The position numbers and the translations under genes were made by a program. From Brachycybe producta (taxonomy: Eukaryota; Arthropoda; Diplopoda; Playtdesmida; Andrognathidae), in contig JAUPFP010000001.1 in the NCBI GenBank assembly GCA_036925085.1, positions 12,921,854 through 12,985,853 on the forward strand: DNA of 64,000 bases. Reading direction: 5' to 3'. Shown piece by piece: positions 54,536-64,000 of the stretch (its first letter is position 1; every line of letters begins with the position of its first letter). The notes beneath the pieces were generated by a model. It saw only the letters and a list, made by a program, of their open reading frames with translations, did not search any database and was not told the origin of the DNA.

Positions 54536-55344
54536 TGTGACGACCCAGTTCTGCTCCTTTGTGGTGCAGAACTAAAACCCATGTCGTCTGCTAGGCACTT
54601 GTCAAATTCATTGCCAAGCAGACGACAAAATGGCCAGCAAGGGTCCCTGTCCTCCCCCAGGTGGAGCAGCCTGGGGGTGATATATATGGCGGCGGCCATT
54701 GTATCTGGGCAGTGGAAAGAAGACCCTGATGCTTCAATTCTACATGTGGCAAGATGGCTGCCACTGCAACTTGGGTGTTGGAGGTCTTTGACCTCTCTTC
54801 CTTCTGGCTGGATTAGCCAGGAGTCTCATCTCTATTGCATCTATTGGATCATCTTTTGTGCATCTATTTATTTGGCTCTCTGCTGGATACTTAACCAGCA
54901 GATATTGCATTGTGAGTGTTTTTATATATTTATATCTGAATAAATATATTCTTATTATTTTCACTCCCAACACTGTGTCCGTGTCCGTTAGTATCTCTAT
55001 AATTACTGGGGAAGTTACCGCGGGGAGGGTGGGGGTTTTCCGGTGGGGCACACCGGTACTTCACCGTCCTTGTCCGTCATGTTTTCCGGCATGTCGGCCG
55101 GTGCTTCGCGCGCGGTTCCACGGTAGGATTCATCGGGAATCTACCGTGGATTCCTCGTCTTGTTCGGCGGTCTTTGTCCGTCGTCTTGCGGCGTGGAGGA
55201 TCCTCCGATCGGCGCTACCCGTGGCACGGACGGGTGCAAGAGGAGGGCTGGCCATCGCTTCGACCCGTCCCAAGGAGGGTCAACGGCGGTAAGTTGGTTA
55301 AGAATTTACCGTGGTCATTGTAGCGACCAAGTCGGGTCGTTACA
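54536..55344 (+). repeat. 5' LTR of the Gypsy element
   Basis: The 809-bp LTR starts TGTGACGACCC and ends GGGTCGTTACA, near-perfect inverted ends. GATATATATGG near 54677 is TATA-like, and TGAATAAATA near 54937 is a polyadenylation signal. The 3' half is GC-rich with many ACGG/CCGT words. Confidence 0.92.
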
Positions 55345-55346
55345 AT

Positions 55347-55363
55347 TGGTGGAGGCGCCGGGT
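55347..55363 (+). promoter_or_regulatory. Primer-binding site candidate
   Basis: TGGTGGAGGCGCCGGGT starts two bases after the LTR end. The priming tRNA was not identified. Confidence 0.65.
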
Positions 55364-55426
55364 AGCAATACCACCAGCCTCTCTTGTGCGGTCGGTTAGA
55401 CCGGAGTCGTGTAGTGCCGGTAGGGC

Positions 55427-56168
55427 GTGGACATTTGTCCACGGAACTACGGCCGATCGCGGCTTAGGGCGTAGTAGTCCGGTGAAGGACCGTGGGACAC
55501 GGACGGTTGTCCGTGATACCGCGGTGGTCACCGGGGAAAGCCCTAGGTTATCCGTAAGTAGGACGGTGGGCACGGTGGTTGACCTTGCAGGACCGTCCGA
55601 ACGCGGGATAACGGTCATTTTCACCGTCAGTATACCGGTAGCACGGTGATTTACCGTGCAAGACCGGTAGAACCCGGTGAAAAGGTAACTTTACCGTAGC
55701 TTGTCTGGTAGACAGGTAGTACACCGTAGGGCACGGACTTTTGTCCGTGGAACTACGGCGGAAACCCGTCTACGGCCAGGTTTACCGGTGACATACCGTG
55801 GGACACGGACTTTTGTCCGGGATACCGTGGTAAAACCGGGTTACGGTCAAGTTTTACCGTAAGTAGACGGTGGATTATGGACCTTTGTCTGTGCATCACC
55901 GTTCGAACACGGTAAGAAGGCAGTTTCACCGTTGGTGGACGGTAGATTACGGACCGTTGTCCGTGTATCTCCGTTCTAGGACGGTGAAAGGGCATTTTAC
56001 CGCGAATAGACGGTAAATAACGGACGGTTGTCCATATATCAAAGGTCGAAAACGGTAAGAAGGAACTCCACCGTAAATCTAACCGTGGGACACGGACTTT
56101 TGTCCGTGAAACTGCGGTAGTTTACGGTTCTACCGTTAATTGTCGGTGTTTTGCGGACTTTGGTCCGT
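55427..56168 (+). repeat. Array of short hairpins in the Gypsy leader
   Basis: Hairpin words of the form ACGGACTTTTGTCCGT occur at about 55427, 55498, 55732, 55803, 55877, 55949, 56020, 56091 and 56151. From 55732 to 56091 the spacing is 71-74 bp. Between hairpins ACGGTA/TACCGT words repeat. The array precedes gag and is not an open frame. Confidence 0.8.
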
Positions 56169-56266
56169 AAATTCACCGTATTTAACGGTAGAGTTTCTTC
56201 CGACAAGTGGTGGCCAGTTTTGCCCGTGTTTGCACGGACGAAATCGGCCAAGACCCTGTTTTCCCG

Positions 56267-57939
56267 ATGTCTGGTCGGGGAAGCAGTTTGTTGGAAGAGT
56301 TGGAGTTGCGTTCCCGCACCTTCGGCCGTGGTAGGCGGCCAGAGGGGCAGCACCCTGTTGGGGGTGCTGTTGGCGGGAACGTACCCGGTGACTCCACGGA
56401 GGTAGGTGTTGTAGAGATTGTCTCTACGGACCCACCTCCGGCGGGAGACTTTGTGACGGTGCGGACGCACCGTCCTGGCACTGTCTCCGGTGGAGCACCG
56501 GCAGCCGGTGGTGATGGAGGGTTACCGACCCCAACTGGGACAGGCGTACGGCCTATGGCCGGCCTGTTAACCTCCACCGCCTCCCGTCCGGTTGGACGTG
56601 GAGGTAATCCCTTACCGGGAGAGGTGGTAGGGACCCCGGAGCCATCCTCGGTGGACACGGCGTCATGGTTGGCGTCGATGACCGAGGAGCAGCTCCGGTC
56701 GGTTGCCAGGGGGATTGATGCACTGCGGGTGCAGGGTCATCTTTCCCCAGAGGGCCGGAGGCTCCCTAGGGAGCATCCTCGGTTCACACCGTCGCCCGTG
56801 CACCGGGGAGGCGCCGCCGGTTCCGGCCGGGCGGATGCCTCCGGGAGGGGGAACTTGGACCGCTCCTACGGGAGGCGGTCCAGGAGTCCCTCCACCCGTT
56901 CAGCGACCACGGGTCCACTTGGTGGAACCCGATGATGCTGATTCCGATGCTGAGACTTCGGGGAACCGGAGCAGGGCACCACGGCGGGTAAGTACCGCGC
57001 CGTGGACGCCTGCACCGGCTGTCCCGTCGGAGATCCAGGCGTTTGGGTTTTTTAACCCAGATCACTCGTTCATCCGGTATGATGGCCGAGAGGACATTAC
57101 GCCTTTTCTCCGGCAGTTCGAAGCCAAAGCTCGGGCTCAGCGCTCGACGGAGGAGGCCAGGTGCAGTTTCTTTACGTACCTGCTCGATGGTCCGGCTGAG
57201 GAACATTACGCCTGTTTGGTGAAGTTCAAGCCGAACCTGACCTGGCCGGAGTTGAGGCAGGCTATGCTTCACCGCTTTGGAACCAAGAATCAGGCTCAGG
57301 CCTGTTTTGACCGTTTCGAGGCCATGAAGCAAGGGCCTGCGGAATCACTCCAGGCGTTCTACTGGCGCTTTGTTGAGCTAGCGGAACGAGTTTCTCCTGG
57401 TGAGGATGAGTCTTGTCCGATATAAGAAGAAACTGCAGCCGGAGATTCTCAGACCTCTCTGGGGATCGAAAGCTGAGACGGTCAGGGACTTTACCACCGA
57501 GGCAATGTTGGTCGAGGCCGACATGCTTACGGCGGGAGCGTTACCTGCCCGTACCTTGACGGTACCAGGGACCCAGGCTGCGGCCAAGGTCTCTGGTGCT
57601 GTGGCAAAGCCCAAGAGCTCTGCTACGTCTACTTCTACCTCTTCGGGTGCGAAGGCAGCGGCACCGTCCAAATCGGAAGGAGCTACTGCCAAGACCGGAG
57701 GGCAGAAGGGAAGAAAGACGAAGCGGCAGAGCCAGGGTGGAAATAAGGCCACAGCAGCCCCGTCAGGTTCCAGCCAAACGGCTGGAGGTGGAGGTCCTAC
57801 TCGTAGGCAACCAGGTCCATGCTTTCGGTGTAACCAGATGGGTCACCTTAGGAAGGACTGTCCAAAGGCTGTTGCTAAGGACAGGTTGCTCGAGTACCAC
57901 CGGGCGAAAGCCCAGTGGTGCAGTACGTGCCGGGGCTAG
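56267..57939 (+). pseudogene. gag: Gypsy gag with zinc knuckle, frameshifted
   Basis: The first ATG in the open frame is at 56267. The frame changes near 56900 and again near 57410. Capsid-type sequence (FLRQFEAKARAQRST; LTWPELRQAMLHRFG) lies in 57043-57400. A basic Gly/Ala-rich linker leads to a CCHC knuckle (CFRCNQMGHLRKDC) near 57823-57864. A TAG at 57937 ends the last frame. Confidence 0.85.
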
Positions 57940-58085
57940 CACCCGTGGTACTGCAGGGCCGGGAGTATCTGTCCACTGTCATTGATGGACAGATGTTCTA
58001 TCTACCTGTCGCCAGAAACGAGGGCCCGCCCTCGTTAAACCGGTGCCGGTCCCTGCAGAACTGAGCTGCAGTCAACCGGTAATGC

Positions 58086-61000
58086 TTGAAAACTCAGGTG
58101 CCCGGCAAAGCCGGCGAAGTAAAGAAGGAGCGTACCTTCAGGCAGTCTCCAGATATGTGGGTATCCTGCATGACGCAGGGGTGCCTCTGCCTAGGTCTGC
58201 GGACCCAGAAATTACCCAGTGGGTATTTCAGGAGCCAAGCCCCACACTGGAAGCTGCGCTTGCCCGGCTGGGGAGCTGGGTGGCACCTTTCTTCCCTGAT
58301 GAGGGGGAGGAAGGTCCGAACGGTACGGGCATTACGAGGGCTTCGAGCGTTGGTGCGCCCATGCTGTTGCCCAGGTCTGGTGGGTCTCCTGGTAGGGAGA
58401 CTGGAAGGGGTACAGGGTACTTCGGTACAACTTCCGAACTCGGTGGTGGAGGCGTTGGCGAGGCTTCACGATTCTGTTGAGCCGGTGCTACTCCCTCCTT
58501 TCGGGTTCCCGGAAGGTATGCCTGCGGAGCATGAAAAGGTGGATGGGTGGGTTGACATTGTGTCACCCACGCTTGCCGAGACCAGTTCTCCAATTAGGAG
58601 CGGGGAAGTTTGTTCCCTGCGACTATTGCAGAACGTATGGTTATCAGCTCATGAGAGGAAGGTAGTTTCCGTGAGCTTGATAGAGCAAGCTGGCCCTGGA
58701 CAGCTGCTTCTCGTTGAGCCCCATCATAAAGCCTTAGGTGGCCGTGGTCTGTTGGCAGTGGCAGGAATTGCCGAAGCCACAGAGGAAGGCTCTTACGACA
58801 TTTGGCTTGAAAACGTCGCCGACGTACCCATTGCCCTGGAGACAGGGGAGGGTGTGGCAACAGCTCAAGCTGTGGAGGCAGCCCTAGTGGTGGGACTGGA
58901 CGTTCCATCTAAGTTGAGAGGGGGAAACCCCACTCATGGTCGACCAGGGGGGCTTCCGCCTAAGTTGAGAGGGGCAACCAAGAAAGGTCGCCAGATCCTC
59001 AATGCGGAAGTTAGACCCACTCTCGAAGAGTGCCTTAAAATCGGACCTAGTCTGAAGCCTGAGGAGGCGGCACAGCTTCGGGAGTTCCTGCTAGAACGCC
59101 GTGATCATTTTGCATTCGATTATACAGAGCTGGGGGAAACCCCGCTCGTCGAACACACTATTGATACCGGTGGGCTACCTCCTGTGCGTGAAGGCTTGCG
59201 AAGAACCGCTCCGGCGGCTCGTGCAATCGAGAGAGAAGAGGTAGCGAAGATTTTGGATGCAGGGGTAATCCAACCTTCGCATAGTCCCTATGCGAGCCCT
59301 ATCTTGCTTGTTCGCAAGAAGGATGGTGGCTTTCGTTTTTGTGTGGACTATCGGCGACTGAATGCCCAAACTAAGGCGGATCAGTACCCGTTACCTCGCA
59401 TCGATGATGCCCTCGATTCACTTGCTGGGGCGAAGTATTTCGCAACCCTAGACCTTGCTAGTGGTTACTGGCAGGTCAGGATGGCGGAGCAGGACATTGA
59501 GAAGACAGCATTCATTTGCTCTCAAGGTCTGTTTGAGTTCCGAAAAATGCCTTTCGGACTCTGCAATGCTCCTGCCACTATGCAAAGAGCGTTAGACCTC
59601 TTGTTGGCGGGACACAAGTGGGAGAGCGCTGCTTGGTGTACCTAGACGATATTATCGTCTTTGGGAGCACCTTTGGGCAGTTTTTCGAACGCTTGAGTAC
59701 TGTCCTGAGACTGTTACGAGGGGCGGAGCTGAAACTCCAGCCGAAGAAATGTTTCTTCGGTTTTGACAAGGTCAAATATCTCGGTCACATTGTTAGTGCC
59801 GAGGGAGTTGCTCCGGACCCGGGACTCGTGAGAGCAGTCGAAGAGTTCGATGTTCCTACAACGGTGACCGCCGTCTGAAGTTTTCTTGGACTGGCCGGCT
59901 ACTACCGTAGGTTCATTAAGGACTTCGCCAAGATCGCAAGACCTCTGCATGATCTGACCCGGAAGCATGCGTCCTTTGACTGGTCGGAGCAGTGTGGTCT
60001 AGCTTTCGAGCGGTTAAAGGCATTTTTAACCGAAGCACCGGTGCTCACCATGTACGATCCACGTGGTGAGGTGTTAATTCACACCGATGCTAGTGGGTAC
60101 GGTCTAGTTGTCGTAGTATACCAGAAGTTACCTGAGGACAAGGCTCCTCGGGTTCTGGCCTACGCTAGCCGTCTCATGAAGGGACCGGAAACACAGTATA
60201 GTGTCACCGAGCAGGAATGCTTGGCGATCATGTTTGCCGTGGGTAAATTCCGACCTTACATCTTTAACCGGGACATTGTGATCGTAACAGATCACCATGC
60301 GCTCTGTCATTTGCAGACTGCCAAAAACCTGCAAGGCAGGTTGGGGCGTTGGCAAATGCAGTTGCAGGAGTACCGGTATAAGATTCAGGATAAGAAGGGG
60401 AAACTTCACGAGGATGCTGACTGTTTGAGTCGGTATCCGGTGAATGAAGTTGTTGATCCTTCTTTGCCTGAACACGTCGAAGCCGACGTGGGTGAGGTGA
60501 TTTACCGGATCCGGTCTGAGGTGGATTGGGTAATGGAGCAGGCCAACGACAGTTGGTGCTCCAAGGTGAAGCGTGAGCTCTCCACCGACCCCGACTCGAA
60601 CTTAAGGTTCAAGTTTGTGGTGGCAGACAAACTGTTGTATGCCATCAAATCCATTCAGGATCGTACGAGAACTGTGTTGGGTGTGCCAAGGTCGTGTCAA
60701 GCCTTCTGCTTGCGGAAGTTGCACGATAGCTCCGAAGCTGGTCACTTCGGAGTGTACAAGACCTACCAACGAATGCGTACTCGTTTCTACTGGTTAGGTA
60801 TGAAACGTGACACGGTGGAGTATGTTAAGTCATGCTTAGTGTGTCAGCGAGTACGACAGTTCGCAAGAGCTCAAGGATTCTTGCAACCCATAGTTCCTGA
60901 GTACCCGGTTCATGCCTGGGGAATGGACTTCGTTGGGCCTTTTCCCGCGTCCGTGGGTGGAGTCACATATGTACTGATTATGGTGGACTACTTCACCCGG

Positions 61001-63829
61001 TACGGCGTGGCAAAGGCAGTACGAAGGGCTACGGCCGCTTGTGTTGTCAAGTTTCTGAAAGATGAGATCTTGTCGGTGTATGGCACTCCGACTACTCTCA
61101 TCTCGGATCGTGGATCCCAGTTCTGTAGCAAGATTTTGCGAAAGTTCCGGGAGCGCTATAATATAGCGCAGCACTTCACGACGGCGTACCATCCGCAAGC
61201 TAATGGGCTTACGGAGCGTACAAACAAGACCGTGATGGAAACAATCAAGCGTTGCCTTGATCCCCTCAAGGACCAACGTGATTGGTGGGAGAAATTGCGG
61301 CCCGCCGTGTGGGCCTACAACACTGCGGTGCAGGAGAGCACGGAAGTGTCTCCGTACCAATTGTTGTTTGGTCGTGAGCCTAGGTTGGGGATTGATAATC
61401 TCCTCCCTAACGGTCCGGTCCGCGACTTGCCCGACCAGCAAGCCGTGGAAGAGCGTGCTCGTCAAAATTTGGCGGCCGCTCAAAGAAGACAGAAGAGCCG
61501 GTATGACGCCGGCCGGGTGGAGCCACCCCGATACCAGCCTGGTAATAAGGTCTGGATAAGGAATATGGCTGGGAAACTCGGTCAAGCCAAGAAGTGGAAC
61601 TTCGCTTACAAGGCTGAACTGGGTACGGTGGTCCGGCAGGTTTCCGACCTGGTCTACGAGATAGAATTCGTAGATGGGTATGGTCGGAAGGTGCGGGACC
61701 GATTTCACGTTGATAATTTGAAGCCGTACGTTCCCACATGTGGGGTTCGTGAGGAAGATGGCCTTGGTGGCTCTGAAACCTCATCGAACTCTGAAGGGTC
61801 CAGTGATGCTGAGTCTGGGTCAGCTGGAAGTGAGAGGAGAGATAATGTCCCTCCAGGACCTTCTGGCCAGCCTAGCTTGGTGGTGGAGTCAACCGACTCT
61901 GAGGCAGAGGAAGCACCTCGGCCCCGGTATTACCTCCGTCCGAGGAAACCCAGGGCTTTTGAGGTTCGGCAAGCTTCCTCTGAAGCTCCAATAGGCACCA
62001 GGGTGGTGCAGGGACTTTGGAAGTCCCTGTCCTGGTGGGAGAGAGCGGGTCATTCCTTGCTTTGGGATGATGACCTGAATTGGGGAAATAAGGATTGGGA
62101 GCGCAGTGACCCCTGGACTGGGTGCCGCCTGTCTGTCACGGACAGATGGCGGTTGTCCAGGGGGAGCTGGGTGGAGAAATCCACAATTCCCAACTGCAAA
62201 CTCAAAGAGGAGTCTGCAGAAGTGATTTCCCCTAAAGATCTCTCTCCTGAGTCTTTCCATAAAGATTCATGCCGTGTACCTGCTCCTATTGTGGCAGACG
62301 ACGGTAGAATCTCTATGGTAACAGCAATGGAGGCGGCTAATACTGTTTTAGCCGCCAAGCCGCCGCTGTTAGCCGTTTCGCCAGTGAAATTAGCGGCTAA
62401 ACGCCATCTTGTCTGCAAATTACAATTTAGACGGACGTTTGCCGCTAAAATCATAAAAAAACGTACTTTTCACCGGCGAAAACGACAAGATTCAGGACTA
62501 TTGGATGCTACAAGACAAAAAGTAAGTCCCCAAAGGGGAATTTCCTTTTCCTGCCCTTTGGCAGTATTCTTGTATTGCTTTTGGGTGTGTCAAGCGGTCA
62601 TTGACCGCTTGAACACGTGGTTTTGGTGGAGGCATCACCGTAACAATTTTGACGGTGATGCTACCACTGATGGGGCCGTGCATAACACGGTGTTTCGCCG
62701 CCCGAACGCCGTGGAACTTGGTGGTGACCAAGTTCTACAGAGTTTGGACGATGAAAAGTTGTTTTTGCACGGTTCTGTCCGTGAAACCACCGTGGAGAAC
62801 GGTTTCGACCGTGATCCACGGTGTTCTAACGGACGGAAAGTGGTTTTGCGCGGTAATGTTCCGTGTAAACCACGCCCCAAGCGACCTGAATTATCGGTGC
62901 CAGGTTTGGACGGTCCAAACAACTGTTTGGCCGATTCCGACCGTGCGATTCCCGTGAAGGACGGTTTTTACCGTGGGTCACGGGATATGCACGGTGGAAA
63001 CGGGATTTCCTACGGTGATGTACCGTGGAAATCACCGCCCAAGATACCGAACGTGGTATTACGGGTTTTGGACCGACCAAAAAAGTTTTTGGCCGGTTCC
63101 GACCGTGCAATTACCGTTGGGGACGGCTTTGGCCGTGTACCACGGTGCCTGCCCGGCCGGAGAACATTTTTTCGCGGTTTTGCACCGTGGAAGATGTTTC
63201 CTACCGTGATAGGTCAAATTTTTACCGTATTTTTTGATCTTTTTCAGGTAGCCACGGCGGAGAAGGAAGAAACTGGCGGGGGTGGCAGCGGTTCCTCCTC
63301 CCTCAGCTCTTTGCATCCGGGTGATGCCGAGCTGTTGGAGTCGGATGCCGCTTGCTCCCCGGATTCTTTGGGTCAGGCCATAGCTGACTTGGCCGACGGC
63401 GGACCTTTGGGTCTGCTATTGGTTGAGGACACTGTGGTGACCCAGCCGTCCCCTCGAACCCCTCTATACTATGGGTCTGTTTGGAAACGGTTGACACCGC
63501 CTCCCACCGTGGGTTCTCTGAGGGCGACCATTAGGTTGGGAGCCATGGAGATCCCGGCGGTTGGTGAGCCGGTGCGGGCCAGCACGCCCGTCGAAGAGGT
63601 GGCCACCGGTTTGGCGGCTACCTCCTTGGCGAAGTGTGATCCTCCGGCGGACCGAAGCCGGCTAGAATTGGCTAGCCTGGCTGAGGGAAGCAGGGATGCC
63701 TCCTTGGGAGGAACCCTGGGCATTGACACGGAGGCGGAGATGGACACCATGGAAGATGATGTGGTGCCCGTCTCCAGGCGGTGGCGAGGCCAACGGATCC
63801 TCTCTTCAGAGGACTCTTCGGAGTCTTAA
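58086..63829 (+). pseudogene. pol: Gypsy pol: RT, RNase H, integrase and long C-terminal extension
   Basis: RT starts in the first frame (58086-59645): YFATLDLASGYWQV (motif A) and FRKMPFGLCNAPATM. A shift at about 59620 leads to VYLDDIIVFG (motif C). A TGA at 59876-59878 interrupts the second frame, which then continues to 63829. RNase H has LIHTDASGYG. Integrase has an HHCC finger (H..H..C.VC), then MDFVGPF, ISDRGSQF and LTERTNKT for D, D, E. After KPYVP (about 61735) some 700 further residues stay open, including an acidic Ser-rich region, Trp-rich parts and three 54-residue repeats. Protease could not be assigned confidently. Confidence 0.88.
62744..63229 (+). repeat. Three in-frame 162-bp repeats in pol extension
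   Basis: TTGGAC words begin units at 62744, 62906 and 63068, exactly 162 bp apart. Each unit encodes about 54 residues with the shared pattern LD.P..FLA.SDRAI.V.DGF.R and PWK..PK. DNA of the repeats is again rich in ACGG/CCGT, like the leader. Confidence 0.8.
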
Positions 63830-64000
63830 GGGAGGGAATCAGGCTCCCTGGGTAAACGGTCTGTGACCAGATCCCAGGAGGGTACTCCAGCCCGAAAGGG
63901 CAGTCCAATTCCGGTCGACCCTGTTGGGGAGACGGAAGCGGTCTGCCTGGAAAGGCAGGACGAAGCCGCAAAGTACCAGACGGCGTCAGGTGGTTTCCTG
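63830..64000 (+). other. 3' end of the Gypsy internal region
   Basis: A purine-rich AAGGGAGGGAA follows the pol stop and could be a polypurine tract. No TGTGACGACCC-like LTR start is reached by 64000, so the 3' LTR lies beyond the window or is missing. Confidence 0.5.

Larger units (their letters stand above)
54536..64000 (+). mobile_element. Ty3/Gypsy retrotransposon, 3' end outside window
   Basis: A 5' LTR, primer-binding site, structured leader, gag with zinc knuckle, and pol with RT, RNase H and integrase are in Gypsy order. Two gag shifts, one RT shift and one TGA make this copy defective. GC content is much higher than in the neighbouring DNA. No second LTR appears before 64000. Confidence 0.92.

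Noticed and set aside
56182-57332. Long minus-strand frames opposite gag
   Set aside because: GC-rich shadow frames without conserved motifs; the plus strand has capsid and zinc-knuckle sequence.

Overview
This window is repeat-dense metazoan DNA, probably from an aquatic invertebrate, although the species cannot be fixed from sequence alone. No bacterial gene organisation, rRNA, tRNA or CRISPR array was seen. The case for an animal genome rests on three Polinton/Maverick copies, Ty3/Gypsy LTR elements and solo LTRs, hAT and Tc1-like transposons, satellites, and one multi-exon gene with GT/AG introns.

Layout. 1-14130: Polinton copy 1, nearly full length. On the plus strand are a small spliced ORF, an intact protein-primed DNA polymerase B (1181 aa) and a dUTPase with one stop. 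On the minus strand is a tightly packed late block: a conserved N-terminal ORF, a Cys-rich ORF, packaging ATPase, a hydrophobic ORF, another ORF, integrase, penton-like protein, pVI-like protein, major capsid protein and adenain-like protease. Gaps within this block run from 41 nt down to 1 nt, and several neighbours share an ATGA stop/start. Most late genes carry a stop or frameshift, while polB is open throughout. 14131-23090: Polinton copy 3, older and inverted relative to copy 1. It lacks the whole protease-capsid-integrase block and is broken by two LTR insertions. 24141-30343: a 2-kb LTR with a candidate primer-binding site, an internal solo LTR of another family, then five small plus-strand ORFs. 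Four of these are an A-B-A'-B' set of short Cys/His proteins. 30257-32520: a decayed conserved minus-strand ORF, a microsatellite and a 29-bp minisatellite. 32856-38556: a multi-exon minus-strand gene with a Tudor-like N-terminus, zinc-finger motifs and a tyrosine-recombinase-like domain. 38966-41230: tandem repeats split by a solo LTR. 41322-52672: Polinton copy 2, colinear with copy 1 but decayed, opened by a Tc1-like element that itself holds a hAT element with a perfect 8-bp target duplication, by a Gypsy-type LTR, and by a solo LTR inside the penton gene. 52673-54535: another hAT-like remnant. 54536-64000: a Ty3/Gypsy retrotransposon (5' LTR, leader, gag, pol) whose 3' LTR lies beyond the window.

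How the parts work together. In the Polinton, ORF1, polymerase and dUTPase form a replication arm, and the ATPase, capsid, pVI-like, penton-like and protease genes form a virion-assembly arm, with the integrase giving chromosomal insertion. This block is therefore a decaying endogenous virus-like element whose replicase has outlived its capsid genes. The nesting order (Polinton, then Tc1, then hAT and LTRs) gives a relative chronology of insertion. Function assignments come from motif recognition by eye; no database search was run.
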